The notes under the pieces: generated by a model
Told to the model about the DNA's origin: nothing
Seen by the model: only the letters and a program-made list of their open reading frames with translations
Databases searched by the model: none
From: Leptobrachium leishanense
Lineage: Eukaryota; Chordata; Amphibia; Anura; Megophryidae
DNA length: 64,000 bases
NCBI GenBank assembly: GCA_009667805.1
Contig: CM019068.1
Location: 6,753,733-6,817,732 of the forward strand
Direction of reading: 5' to 3'
Program-made: the position numbers and the translations under genes
Shown: piece by piece, positions 33,975-46,355 of the stretch
Numbering within the stretch: position 1 is the stretch's first letter
Layout of the letters: each line of letters starts with the position of its first letter

Positions 33975-35640
33975 TTAATGCAGCATATGAATCCACACAC
34001 TGCTGGGAAGCGCCTCTCTGCAGTATAATTAATGCAGCATATGAATCCACACACTGCTGGGAAGCACCTCTCTGCGGTACAATTAATGCAGTATATGAAT
34101 CCGCACACTGCTGGGAAGCGCCTCTCTGCAGTATAATTAATGCAGCATATGAATCCACACACTGCTGGGAAGCGCCTCTCTGCAGTATAATTAATGCAGC
34201 ATATGAATCCACACACTGCTGGGAAGCGCCTCTCTGCAGTATAATTAATGCAGCATATGAATCCACACACTGCTGGGAAGCGCCTCTCTGCAGTATAATT
34301 AATGCAGCATATGAATCCACACACTGCTGGGAAGCGCCTCTCTGCAGTATAATTAATGCAGCATATGAATCCGCACACTGCTGGGAAGCGCCTCTCTGCA
34401 GTATAATTAATGCAGCATATGAATCCACACACTGCTGGGAAGCGCCTCTCTGCAGTATAATTAATGCAGCATATGAATCCACACCACTGCTGGGAAGCGC
34501 CTCTCTGCAGTATAATTAATGCAGCATATGAATCCACACACTGCTGGGAAGCGCCTCTCTGCGGTATAATTAATGCAGCATATGAATCCACACACTGCTG
34601 GGAAGCGCCTCTCTGCGGTATAATTAATGCAGCATATGAATCCACACACTGCTGGGAAGCGCCTCTCTGCAGTATAATTAATGCAGCATATGAATCCACA
34701 CACTGCTGGAAGCACCTCTCTGCGGTATAATTAATGCAGCATATGAATCCACAAACTGCTGGGAAGCACCTCTCTGCAGCATAATTAATGCAGCATATGA
34801 ATCCACACACTGCTGGGAAGCGTCTCTCTGCATTATAATTAATGCAGCATATGAATCCACACACTGCTGGGAAGCGCTTCTCTGCGGTATAATTAATGCA
34901 GCATATGAATTCACACACTGCTGGGAAGCACCTCTCTGCGCGTATAATTAATGCAGCATATGAATCTGCACACTGCTGGGAAGCGCCTCTCTGCGGTATA
35001 ATTAATGCAGCATATGAATCCACACACTGCTGGGAAGCGCTTCTCTGCAGTATAATTAATACAGCATATGAATCCACACACTGCTGGGAAGCGCCTCTCT
35101 GCGGTATAATTAATGCAGCATATGAATCCACCACACTGCTGGGAAGCGCCTCTCTGCAGTATAATTAATGCAGCATATGAATCCACACACTGCTGGGAAG
35201 CGCCTCTCTGCAGTATAATTAATGCAGCATATGAATCCACACACTGCTGGGAAGCGCTTCTCTGTGGTATAATTAATGCAGCATATGAATCCACACACTG
35301 CTGGGAAGCGCCTCTCTGCAGTATAATTAATGCAGCATATGAATCCACACACTGCTGGGAAGCGCTTCTCTGTGGTATAATTAATGCAGCATATGAATCC
35401 ACACTGCTGGGAAGTGCCTCTCTGCGGTATAATTAATGCAGCATATGAATCTGCACACTGCTGGGAAGCGCCTCTCTGCGGTATAATTAATGCAGCATAT
35501 GAATCCACACACTGCTGGGAAGCGCCTCTCTGCAGTATAATTAATACAGCATATGAATCCACACACTGCTGGGAAGCGCCTCTCTGCCATATAATTAATG
35601 CAGCATATGAATCTGCACACTGAGGGGCAGCACCTCTCTG
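33975..35640. repeat. 54-bp satellite, second block
   Basis: Continuation of the 54-bp array after the MITE, same orientation. Several units lose or gain one base (accactg, cacgcgta, tccacactg), which moves the repeat between frames. It ends at gcagattgatgtagtgatt, where a short AT-rich spacer begins. Confidence 0.95.
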
Positions 35641-35756
35641 CAGATTGATGTAGTGATTCGGATCGATTAATTTTTTGGATTAGTTAATTTTTCATTTTTA
35701 TAAGTTATAATTAATGTAGCATATGAATCCACACACTGCTGGGAAGTTCCCAGCAG

Positions 35757-36405
35757 TGTGAATTCATATGCTGCATTAATTATACTGCAGAGAGGTAAGG
35801 CACCGCAGTGCTTGGATTCATATGCTGCATTATTTATACTGCAGAGAAGTGCTTCCCAGCAGTGTGTGGATTCATATGCTGCATTAATTATACCGCAGAG
35901 AGGCGCTTCCCAGCAGTGTGTGGATTCATATGCTGCATTAATTATACCGCAGAGAGGCGCTTCCCAGCAGTGTGGCGGATTCATATGCTGCATTAATTAT
36001 ACCGCAGAGAGGCGCTTCTTCCCAGCAGTGTGTGGATTCATATGCTGCATTAATTATACCGCAGAGAGGCGCTTCCCAGCAGTGTATGGATTCATATGCT
36101 GCATTAATTATACTGCAGAGAGGCGCTTCCCAGCAGTGTGCGGATTCATATGCTGCATTAATTATACTGCAGAGAGGCGCTTCCCAGCAGTGTGTGGATT
36201 CATATGCTGCATTAATTATACTGCAGAGAGGTGCTTCCCAGCAGTGAGTGGATTCATATGCTGCATTAATTATACTGCAGAGAGGCGCTTCCCAGCAGTG
36301 TGTGGATTCATATGCTGCATTAATTATACTGCAGAGAGGCGCTTCCCAGCAGTGTGTGGATTCATATGCTGCATTAATTATACTGTAGAGAGGAGCTGCC
36401 CGGCA
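35757..36405. repeat. 54-bp satellite, inverted block
   Basis: After a 60-bp AT-rich spacer, one last forward unit (35706-35754) meets its own inverse at gggaagttcccagcagtgtg. From there about 12 units run in the opposite orientation (ggattcatatgctgcattaa, then ttatactgcagagaggcgct). The array is therefore a large inverted repeat about this point. Confidence 0.94.
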
Positions 36406-37094
36406 GTATGTGGGTGCAATGGAAGATCTGAGGTCGAGGGGCTGGCGAAGTTTCGTGGTCGGTGGGCAAGCAGAGGGTCTGGTACACAATGGTATAGCAC
36501 AATGGAGCATAGAACAGGACTGCAAACACTCAGGTTAGATTCTAATGCTGAACCAGGGTAGAGAGGTGTGTGGATCTTTTATTAGACAGGAGGGTTTGTG
36601 TTTTGGTGTTTCACTGATTAACCCCTTTCAGTGCTTGTTTGGTGTGATGGCAGCACTTTACATGCACTGCCTGGATATATGATGCAGGTATGATACAGTC
36701 AGCGAGGGGGATCCTGACATAATCCCCATAGTATTTGAATATATTTCAGCTGCATGGTGATCTCGATAGCTCTCTCCAAGGTCCTGAAGCATTTTCAATA
36801 AACGGATAATATGTTTCAGGTCAGCAATTCAGCAATATGGACAGCAATGGACCTAACCATGGTACTGAAACATCCTATCTTTCTATTCAATTCATTGCAG
36901 AACGGAAAAAACCTTGTTTCAAAATAAATTTGGAACAATAAAATTTCACCAACAAAATGCTAACGAATGCCAAAGCCTCCAAAAAAATAAAATAAACAAA
37001 ATGGCTTTTGCTGCAAGTGAAAAAAATTAACGTTTAAGAAATATTGAATAAAAAAGTGAATATTTTTTACAGTGAAACCTATGGGTTCTCCTTT
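36406..37094. other. Unassigned interval
   Basis: 36420-36560 (gaggtcgaggggctggcg, gtcggtgggcaagcagaggg) resembles a dispersed vertebrate repeat fragment by recall only. 36900-37094 is A-rich and is repeated in diverged form at about 37560-37725, on the other side of the next MITE. No coding frame is supported. Confidence 0.45.
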
Positions 37095-37097
37095 TTA

Positions 37098-37515
37098 GGC
37101 TATGGTCAGACGAACGCATTTTTAGCATCGACCGTCAAAAAGTGCGTCCGAACACATTGACGTATTTTTTTACGGTGGACGCGAAAACGTTCAAACAATG
37201 TGCATTTTCGTGCGTGTTTTTTACGGATCGTCAATAAAAACTTTTTGCGTCTGGACGTTATGTTGGCCGGACATTAGCAGCGTCTGACGTCTCCCAATCA
37301 CACACACACGCCGCTATGCCGACGCAGCGAACTCTGTACGTCAGTACTAGCGGTTCTACGTTCTCAAAAAAATGCGTTCGTTTGCCGCTTGCGTTGCCAC
37401 TTTCGTGCGGCCGTACTTCGTATATTGCTCATCATTGCCCGTCATTTGCTGCTACTACGGCTGTGATTAAGTGCGCCTAAACGCGCGTTAAAAATGCTTT
37501 AGTCTGACCCCAGCC
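37098..37515. mobile_element. Harbinger-like MITE copy 5
   Basis: Ends ggctatggtcagacgaacgc and tagtctgaccccagcc, with TTA on both sides (37095-37097 and 37516-37518). The interior shares atgttggccggacattagca, then gcgtctgacgtctcc and gtcagtactagcggt with copies 4 and 6. Confidence 0.9.
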
Positions 37516-37518
37516 TTA

Positions 37519-38502
37519 AACCTGGACAACTGAACCAGCGAAAATCAGGGCATTTCACTGACATAAAATTTCACCAAACAAATCCTGAAAAATGCCCAAA
37601 AAATCCTAAAAAATAAATAAGCAAAATGGTTTCTTGTTGCAAGTGAAAAAAATAAACAATTTAAGAAACATTTAATAAAAAGGTGCATATTTTTTTACAT
37701 CGAAACCTATGGGGAAAAACACCTAAGTTCTTTAAAATAAGTTAAAATTTCGCTCAAAAAAATCTTGAAAAATGCAAAAGAAATCCTAAAAAATAAATAA
37801 GTGAAGAAAACCTTTGCTGCAGTTAAAAAAAATAAACCGCTGACAGCTGCTACTTTCATTTTATTGGCAGTAATCTATTTCATATTCTGGAACAACTAAT
37901 AAAAAATTAAATAACTCTTAAAAATGAAATACAAATCAACACAGAATAACACATAAAAACGTAAACAAAGTGATCCAAAAAAAAAATCTCTGCCGCCCGA
38001 AATTACGAATCGCCCGAAATCACGTAATTACATATAAAAACGAAAAACGAAGTGATTCGAAAACGATACCCAGGGATCCAAAATTTCAAATCGGTCCAAA
38101 ATTACGAATCGGGATAAAATAATGATCGACCCAAAAGGAACAAGAAAAACTGTTTAAAATGACACGAAAAAAAGGGACGAAAAAAATAGAAAACGCAACA
38201 TATGTCACTTTAGCTGCTGTCCCTTTTCCATGTTTTTGTTTCTAATCCCAAAGTGGAAGTATTTTGTGAGAGTATAAATAAAACCCACCACTTTGTCTCC
38301 TAGCTGAGAAGCAGCATGAGAGTGTGTAGTTGATCAGAGGAGCAGCTTTTAGGAATAGGCGCAGATGACATATTTCTTTGTTATAATTTCAGATTTGATG
38401 ATATAAGGAGTTTGGAAATTCTAGAGAAATGCTTAAATAATTAATAATACACTTTAACCACTTTTGATTTTAGTTACTAAATCTCCTCTAGATGTAGGCG
38501 GC
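37519..38502. other. Unassigned A-rich interval with repeated phrases
   Basis: Phrases such as aatcctaaaaaataaataag recur at about 37600 and 37783. 37980-38180 is rich in cgaaa/gatcc words (acgaatcgcccgaaatcac) like the hAT-type MITE at 38938. 38190-38500 shows nothing I recognise. Confidence 0.4.
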
Positions 38503-38505
38503 TAA

Positions 38506-38931
38506 GGCTAGGGTCAGACGAACGTATGTTTTGCGTTGTCCGTGAAAAAGTGCGTTCGAACAAATGGATGTATTTTTTCACGGAATACGCGATAGCGGTC
38601 ATACAATGCACATTTTCGTCCGTGATTTTGTACGGATCATCAATAAAACTCTTTTTGCGTCTGGACGTTATGTTGGCCGGACATTAGCAGCGTCTGACGT
38701 CTCCTAATCACGCACACACGCCGCTAGCGGACGCAGCGCACTCTGTACGTCAGTACTAGCGGTATCACGTTCTCGAAAAAATGTGTTTGTTTGCCGCTTG
38801 CGTTGCTCGGCCGCACTTTCGTGCAGCCGTACTTCATATATTGCCAGTCATTGGCCGTCATTTGCTGCTACTACGGCCGTGATAAAGTGCGGCTGCACAC
38901 GCGTTCGCACTGCGTTCGTCTGACCCTAGCC
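38506..38931. mobile_element. Harbinger-like MITE copy 6
   Basis: Ends ggctagggtcagacgaacgt and cgttcgtctgaccctagcc, near-perfect terminal inverted repeats. Left 3-mer TAA (38503-38505), right TTA (38932-38934). It is closest to copy 4. A second MITE inserted at its right edge. Confidence 0.9.
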
Positions 38932-38937
38932 TTAAAC

Positions 38938-39482
38938 TAGGGATGTGCGTTTCGGGTTTCGGAATTTCGGAATTTTCACGAAATTTCCCGATTCGTGTTT
39001 TCGGATGCGGCCGAATTTCCGAAAATGTTTAGATCCGAAAATGTCAGATCCGAAACGTTTTCCGAGCCGAAACGAAATATTTTCGGATTTTTCGAATGAA
39101 CTTGAAATGTGTCAAACGAGGAGAACAGACGTTCCGAAAACGAAAATTTTCTAAAAACGAAAATTTTACGATAAAACGAAAAGTCGATACAAAAAACGAG
39201 TAAAGTGACACGAAAAATACGAAAAATGGTCGATATTCCGAAAAATGTACAATTCCGAAAAACGAAAACTTCCGAAAACACGAAAAGTCGATACAAAAAA
39301 CGAGCACAGTGACACGAAAATACGAAAAATGGTCGATATTCAGAAAAAAAATGTACCCGAAAAACGAGCCGAACCGAATCGAATCGAAACCGAAATCGGT
39401 CGAAACGAGCCGAATCGAAAAGTTTAAAAATCCGAAAAATCAAACCGAATCGAACCGAAAAAAAAATCCGTGCACAAGCCTA
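38938..39482. mobile_element. hAT-type MITE made of CGAAA-rich sequence, 8-bp duplication ccttaaac
   Basis: 545 bp. Left end tagggatgtgcgtttcggg, right end ccgtgcacaagccta; the inverse of the right end (taggcttgtgc) matches the left at most positions. A perfect 8-bp duplication ccttaaac lies at 38930-38937 and 39483-39490. The interior is degenerate cgaaa/ttcgg sequence, so phenylalanine-rich frames on the - strand and lysine/asparagine-rich frames on the + strand arise without being genes. Confidence 0.9.
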
Positions 39483-40864
39483 CCTTAAACTAAAACAATT
39501 CAGATGAATAAAATATGTCTGAAACTAAATTAAAAGTTCCTGTCAAAATTAACATTGCGCACAGATTTTGATAAATGTTGCATCCTGGGAGAAATCCCAA
39601 AATGGAAATAGGAGATAAAAACCTAACTTTATTTTTCCTTTTTACATGCAATTAAACAGAGTAAAAAAACACCAGCATGTGGTTTGTAATGTCTTTATAT
39701 TGTGTTTCATAATGTGTTTTGTAATGTGTTTTAGTTTGTAATGCACAAGTTATCTAGTTACAGTTTATGGAAGTGATAGTGTTCCTTTAAAATCCTGAAT
39801 TGCAATTGCTTTCTGTCCAGTATCTTGGAGTTGGCTCCGCTACTCCGGTTGGAGGTCAGATGTTGGAGGTTTATTTGAATTTTGGGGAGTCGTGTTTGTC
39901 TGTGACTGAATGCTGAATATTCTTCAGTTGTTTCAAGTCCGTCCTGTTGATGACACAGGGCTTGAATTCCTCTCAGGCAAAACCTGCTCATTCAGGATAA
40001 AACAAGGTTGGACAAGCAATCTATCTCTGTCCCATTGTTTTGAAACATTTAACTAAGGCAAGTTTAACACAAACACAAACAAACACACTGAGTGCTTTAT
40101 AAATATATATTTATACTGTGAATTAACAAGCAAAGGGCAGCACACGCAACACAAGGTAAATAAATGATATATACAGTATATTTATTTCATCTTAGGCCAG
40201 TAATTGATCGTGAAGGTATTGGGACTTAACCGGAAGTAACTTGATCAAAGTCCAAAAAATGCACATGAATCAACATGCATTGACTACAAGTGGCGCTGGT
40301 TCCAAAATACGAAATTTATTGAAAATTCACTTGAATTTTCGGTTTATAAACAAAGATATAATCTAGGGGTTAGGTCACATGATGAAGCCACGCTGCGGTA
40401 AACTCATCACTGCTCTCCTTTATAAATGCAGATCTTATATCGTTGGTCTCCACTACTAGAACCTGTTATAAAGCTAATGGAAGAAACTCGTCTCTATTTA
40501 CAAGGGAGCTGAGGGGACCCCGATATCTCTTAATTATTTTGTATTGCAGTCCGACGGTCTTATTAAAGAACGCAAGAAATCAGGGAAACTCCAGATGCCA
40601 GAGGATCAACGAATCTGACATCCAGGAAACCATCACTAATAATAACGTCCTCAGTGACCTCATTGAATTTGAAAATTGTGATTAAAGGGAGCCGGATTGA
40701 AAATGAAAATCCTTCAGAATCCAGGCCTCGCTGTGTTTATTCTCATTTCTGATGATACAATATAAGTTAAGGGGTTTACTGGGGTCATCCTGCATTAGTG
40801 ATAGCTTTCCGGGTACATTGTAGCTACTGTACTAGAGGAAGCTAAATAATGCTAGTTACCACCC
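39483..40864. other. Unassigned interval
   Basis: No splice-bounded exon, transposon end or long open frame could be supported. The frames at 39758-39991 (-) and 40443-40685 (+) have no recognised domain. Confidence 0.5.
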
Positions 40865-41570
40865 AACGCGCTGTTACTACCCAATGCGCTGTTACTACCC
40901 AATGCGCTGTTACTACCCAATGCGCTGTTACTACCCAACTCTCTATTACCACCCATCACTCTGTAATCATTCAATGCTCTGTAACCACCCCCGCTCTGTT
41001 ACCACAAAATGCTCAATAACCACCAAACGCTCTGTAACCGCGCCACACTCTGTAACCACTCAATGCTCTGTAACCACCCAATGCTCTGTATCCACCCAAT
41101 GCTCTGTAACCACCCAATGCTCTGTATCCACTCAACACTATATTACCACCAAACCCTCTGTTACCATACAATGATCTGTTTCCTACCAGTGTTCTGTAAC
41201 CACTGAACACTCTGTTACCACCCAACACTCTGTTACCACCCAACGCTCTGTAACCACTCTATGCTGTTTCCACCCAACGCTCTGTTACCACCCAATGCTT
41301 TGTTACCACTCAGTGCTCTGTAGTCACCCAACGCTCTGTAACCACCCAACACTGTTATCACCCAATGAACTGTTACCACTCAATGCACTGTTACCACCCA
41401 ATGGTCTGTAACCACCCAACGCTCTGTAACCACTCAACGCTGTTTCCACCCAACACTGTTATTACCCAATGCACTGTTACCACTCAATGCTCTGTTACCA
41501 CCCTAAGCTATGTATCCACTCAACGCTCTATTACCACCCAATGTGCTGTCACTAGCGTCGCAAATCTACC
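40865..41570. repeat. About 18-bp minisatellite (CTCTGTAACCACCCAA)
   Basis: Irregular repeats of tgctctgtaaccacccaa with gttacc/gtatcc/gtttcc and cactcaa variants, period mostly 17-18 bp. It opens with four purer units of gcgctgttactacccaat (40868-40940). A few more units recur at 42680-42740, after the next array. Confidence 0.9.
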
Positions 41571-41574
41571 CATA

Positions 41575-42455
41575 TGAGCTGGGGGCAAATCTAACCATGC
41601 GTGAGCTGGGGTGCAAATTTAACCACGTTTGAGCTTGGGGGCAAATCTAACCATGTGTGAGCTGGTCTGGGGGCATATAACCATGTGTGAGCTGGCCTGG
41701 GGCAATATATGCATGTGTGAGCTGGTCTGGGGGCATATATCCATGTATGAGCTGGTCTGGGTGCATACATCCATGTGTGAGCTGGTCTGGGGGCATATAT
41801 CCATGTGTGAGCTGGTCTGGGGCAATATATCCATGTGTGAGCTGGCCTGGGGGCATATATCCATGTGTGAGCTGGTCTGGGGTCAATATATCCATGTGTG
41901 AGCTGGTCTGGGGCTATATATCCATGTGTGAGCTGGTCTGGAGGCATATATTCATGTGTGAGCTGGTCTGGGGCAATATATCCATGTATGAGCTGGTCTG
42001 GGGGCATATATCCATGTGTGAGCTGGTCTGGGGCAATATCCATGTGTGAGCTGGTCTGGGGGCATATAACCATGTGTGAGCTGGTCTGGGGCAATATATC
42101 CATGTGTGAGCTGGTCTGGGGGCATATATCCATGTGTGAGCTGGTCTGGGGCAATATCCATGTGTGAGCTGGTCTGGGGGCATATAACCATGTGTGAGCT
42201 GGTCTGGGGCAATATATCCATGTGTGAGCTGGTCTGGGGCATATATCCATGTGTGAGCTAGTCTGGGGCAATATATCCACGTTCGAGCTGGTCTGGGGCA
42301 ATATCCATGTGTGAGCTGGTCTGGGGGCATATAACCATGTGTGAGCTGGCCTGGGGCAATATATTCATGTGTGAGCTGGTCTAGGGCAATATATTCATGT
42401 GTGAGCTGGTGCACTATATATCCATATGTGAGCTGGGGCAATATATATCCATGTG
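41575..42455. repeat. About 33-bp minisatellite (CCATGTGTGAGCTGGTCTGGGG)
   Basis: Units of about 32-34 bp: ccatgtgtgagctggtctgg followed by ggcatatat or gcaatatat. Alternating long and short spacers give a partial two-unit pattern. Frames on both strands (ISMCELVWGH; PQTSSHMDI) are repeat artefacts. Confidence 0.93.
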
Positions 42456-42948
42456 TGCCTTCACTTTCACTGCCTTCGAACACAAAATTTGTGAGCATAG
42501 GAGAGAACTCCACAGCAATAAACCTCACAGTAATGTGCGCTGTGTGTATGGGAGTACTGATTTATGAGTAAATGTGCGCTGTGTTATATGGTAGTACTGA
42601 TTTATGAGTAAGAGTAGTTAAAAAACAATCTGTAAATCTCAGGGGGGGTTAAACCATAAATTACTGCACCCTAGTGACGCCGGTGTGCTGTTACTGCTCA
42701 ATGCTCTGTTACCACCAATCGCTCTGTTACCACCAACACCAACATCCTGTTAGGTGGTCAGCACTCTTTAGTTGCAGGTACAAGGATTTATAAAGTGCCA
42801 ACAGGTTCTGTAGCGCTGCACAATGGGAGGAGCATAACAACAGATATACATACACATTCAACACACTGAGAACAGTAGGAGAGAGGACCCTGCTCAAGAG
42901 TTTACAATCTTAGAGTGTAGTTGTATTTTTGATATCAGGGAGTTTAGT
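42456..42948. other. Interval with remnants of the 18-bp array and a dispersed-repeat fragment
   Basis: 42680-42745 holds a few degenerate 18-bp units. 42778-42925 (ggatttataaagtgccaaca, tagcgctgcacaatgggagg, agagaggaccctgctcaaga) closely resembles, by recall, a repeat fragment very common in frog genomes, which supports the anuran call. Confidence 0.5.
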
Positions 42949-43911
42949 CTCAGGATTAGGGATGAGCCGAACTCCCCCGTGTTCGGTTCGACTTCGAACA
43001 ATAACAATTTAAAAAGTTTGAGTTCGAACTCGAACACGATTCGAACTCAATGTAAGTCAATGGGACCCGAACGTTCGATTTTTAGAGTGCCCTCCAAGAG
43101 GGCATATATGCTAGATATTTGCCATAAAAGGTGTGTGGGAGTCCGGGTAGTGCCCTGGGGGACAGGAAACAAGCACAAAAAGTTTTAAAAAAAAGTTTTT
43201 AAAGGAACCGTGAGTTTTCCATGAAATAAGGGTTAGAAATAAAAATTCCTTCAAATATCGTGCCTAGGAGGTCCCCATAACCTGCCCGTGAAGTGGCGGA
43301 TTTTTCGGATATATAGAAATATATAGAAAACTAAAAATTACATTTCAAATGACGGTAAATTGTTTTCCTTTAATCTATCCACAAACAACAGCTTGGAACA
43401 GCAGCCTGTATGAAAAGGGAAGACCTTTTAGGACACGCAGAACAAGATTAGTGATTTTTTGGCTAAATTATTGTGAAACTTATGCAGGCTTTGGATGAAA
43501 GTAACAATAGGTGCTTTAAAATTGGGCCTTTAGTGTCGGCAACAGTGCCGTCACACCCTAACCCCTCTGTGGGATTGTGGAAGAGTGCAGGGTTGGACCC
43601 AGCGGTCCAATATTAAAATGATATGAATCTGGTAATATAGGCGTCAGTGGCAGTGCACCCAAATATTGTGCCTTTGGTGACAGCAAGTGCCTTCACACCG
43701 TAACCCTTTTGTGGTATTGTGGAAGAGTGCAGGGTTGGACCATGCAATCCAATATTAAAAAGATATGAATCTGGTAATATAGGTGTCAGTGGCAGTGCAC
43801 CCAAATATTGTGCCTTTGGTGGCAGCAAGTGCCTTCACACAGTGACCCCTTTGTGGTATTGTGGAGGAGTGCAATGGTGGAGGTTTTGTAAATGCAGAAC
43901 AGTTCCCCGAT

Positions 43912-45470
43912 CTATTCAGTTACGTCAGCATCAGGGGATTGATAGATGCTGATCCAGGACTGATTCATTTTTATAATTGTCAGCCGATCTACAGTGTCAG
44001 TGGACAGACACACTCTTTTGTCTGTGACAAAACCTCCAGTGGTACTGAACGTCCTTTCAGAAAGCACGCTGGATGAAGGGCAACCTAGTAGCTGCATTAG
44101 TATTGGCTAAATTCTGGCATGTGATCCAATCTCAACACCCAGTAAGCCAGTGGATCATCTGCTGGAAAGGTATCCAGGTCTGCCCTTGCCCCTAGATAGT
44201 CCTGCACCATATGGTGAAGACGCTGACAATGGGTGCCTACATTTGACGTCCCTGGGCATCGTGAAATAAAAAAATTGGAAAAGGCATCAGTCAAGCGGCC
44301 CCTTTCACCGCTCTTCCTCTGATCAACCGCAGCCTCAGAAGCAACTGTGTCATCACTTGGTAACCTACCAGTGCCTGGAAAGGTGTTACACAAGTGTCAC
44401 TTTAGAGCGTCCTCAAGTTGATTCATCCTGTCCTCCCTCTGTGTGGGCAGGATGAGCTCTGCAACTTTACCCTTGTATCGTGGATCAAGAAGGCTTGCCA
44501 ACCAGTAAGGATCCCTCTCCTTGATAGCACGAATCCTGGTGTCCTTTATCAGGCTTTGCAGGAAAAGGGAGCCCATGCACCGTAGGTTGGAGGTGGCATT
44601 AGCTTCCAGGTCTTCCTGGTCAATGAGGATGACCCCATCGTGCACTTCCTTCTCCCAGCCACGTACTAGTCCTTGGGTTTCTGGGCACACAAAACCCTCC
44701 CTTGAGGAATCCCCACCTTCAATACCCCCACTACTTAAATATTCCTCCTCATCCTCCTCATCCTCCTCCTGTCTGATCTGAGGACCCGCTGGAATAATGT
44801 CTGCGTAAAGACTGGGGCCTTGAGAGCTAGGGAAGGCCACCTCTTCCTCCCGCTGCTCTGCCTCTAGTGCCACATCTATAATTCCCCGCAGAGTGCGCTC
44901 CATCAGGAACACTAAAGGAATTGTGTCACTGATGCATGCACTGTCCCTGCTCACCATCCTCGTTGCCTCCTCAAATGGTGACAGTACAGTGCATACTCAC
45001 ACAGGTTGATGGCCCTCTGCTGCTTGTGCAGACGCTGCAGCATTGCTAATGTAGAGTTCCACCTGCTGGGCATGTCACAGATCAGACGGTTTGTGTGAAT
45101 GTGGAATTCTCTTTGAATTTCTGCCAGGCGAATACTTGCTGGGAATGACCGTCTGAAGTGGCTGCAGACTTTTCTGGCCTGGCCGAGAAGCTCTGGCAGC
45201 CCTGGGTACCTGGTTAGGAAACGCTGTACCACCAGATTTAGGACGTGTGCTAGGCATGGTACATGCGTCAGCTTACCCTGGCGGAGAGAAGGTTGCTGCC
45301 ATTATCACAGACGACCATTCCCAGCTCAAGCTGGCATGGTTTTAACCATCTTTGCACCTGCCCCTGCAGAGCTGACAGAATTTCTGGCCCGGTGTGGCTC
45401 CTGTCCCCTAAACAAACCAGCTCAAGCACAGTATGGCATCTTTTTGCTTGAGCCATTGCGTAGCCCCTGC
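43912..45470 (-). pseudogene. hAT transposase, C-terminal half (RNase-H-like core and dimerisation domain)
   Basis: Minus strand, in several frames. It begins with RGYAMAQAKRCHTVLEL and the second catalytic region MVVCDNGSNLLSA (near 45305). The central part has LNLVVQRFLTRYPGL-type helices, CDMPSRWNSTLAMLQRLHKQ and SLLDPRYKGKVAELILP, containing the conserved RW and the D/E core signatures. The end is the hAT dimerisation domain: LLGCPSSSVLSERTFSTTGG and KRVCLSTDTVDRL. An acidic insert (QEEDEEDEEEYLSSGG) lies before LLDPRYK. Frame changes near 44951, 44395 and 44097 and the split from the N-terminal half make it non-functional here. The protein would excise and insert its DNA in the nucleus. 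Confidence 0.85.
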
Positions 45471-46355
45471 CACGCGTCGGTTTAATGGAGGAGGAGGAGG
45501 AGGAGGAGGAGGAGGAGGAGATGGGTGTTGGGTTCGCATTCGAGCTCGAACAGTTTCAAAAGTACGAACCGAACTCAATGCAAGTCAATGTGACTCAAAC
45601 GTTCAATTTTTAGAGTGCCCTCCACGGGGGCATATATGCAAGATATTTGCCATAAAAGGTGTATGGGGTTCCAGGTAGTGCCCTGGGGGACAGGAAACAA
45701 GGACAAAAAGTTAAAAAAGACATTTTTAAAGGAACAGTGAATTTTCTATGAAATAAGGGTGAAAAATTCCTTCAAATATAATGCCTTGGAGGTCCCCATA
45801 ACCTGCCCGTAAAGTGGCGGATTTGTAGGATGTATAGAAACATTTAAAAACAAAAAAATGACATTTCAAATTACGGTAAATGCTTTTCCTTTAATCTATT
45901 CATAAACAGCTGCTTGGTGATTTTTTGGCTAAATTATAACTACTGCAGGCTTTGGATGAACGTAACAATAGGTGCATTAAAATTTGGCCTTTAGTGTTGG
46001 CAACAGTGCCTTCACACCGTAACCCTTTTGTGTTATTGTGGAAGAGTGCAGGGTTGGACCATGCGGTCCTATATTAAAAAGATATGAATCTGGTACAGGC
46101 GTCAGTGCACCCAAATATTGTGCCTTTGGTGGCAGCAACTGCCTTCACACCGTAACCCTTTTGTGGTATTGTGGAAGAGTGCAGGGTTGTACCCTGCGGT
46201 CCAATATTAAAATTATATGAATCTGGTAACATAGGCATCAGTGGCAGTTTGCCAAAATATTTCTGCGCTATAGTGTATGGCAGGATGGAAGCGCACCAGC
46301 AGTAACAAGCAGCGGAATATACCAGACAGGGGCACAGAGCGAGAGTACTTGTTAT

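Noticed and set aside
31672..35402. Long frames of 560, 403, 268 and 215 codons over the 54-bp array
   Set aside because: The 54-bp period is divisible by 3, so one stop-free unit gives unlimited open frames on both strands; the same 18-residue motifs simply repeat.
38976..39443. Phe-rich frame of 155 codons on the - strand resembling a membrane protein
   Set aside because: It is the translation of degenerate ttcgg/cgaaa sequence inside a bounded MITE with an 8-bp duplication.
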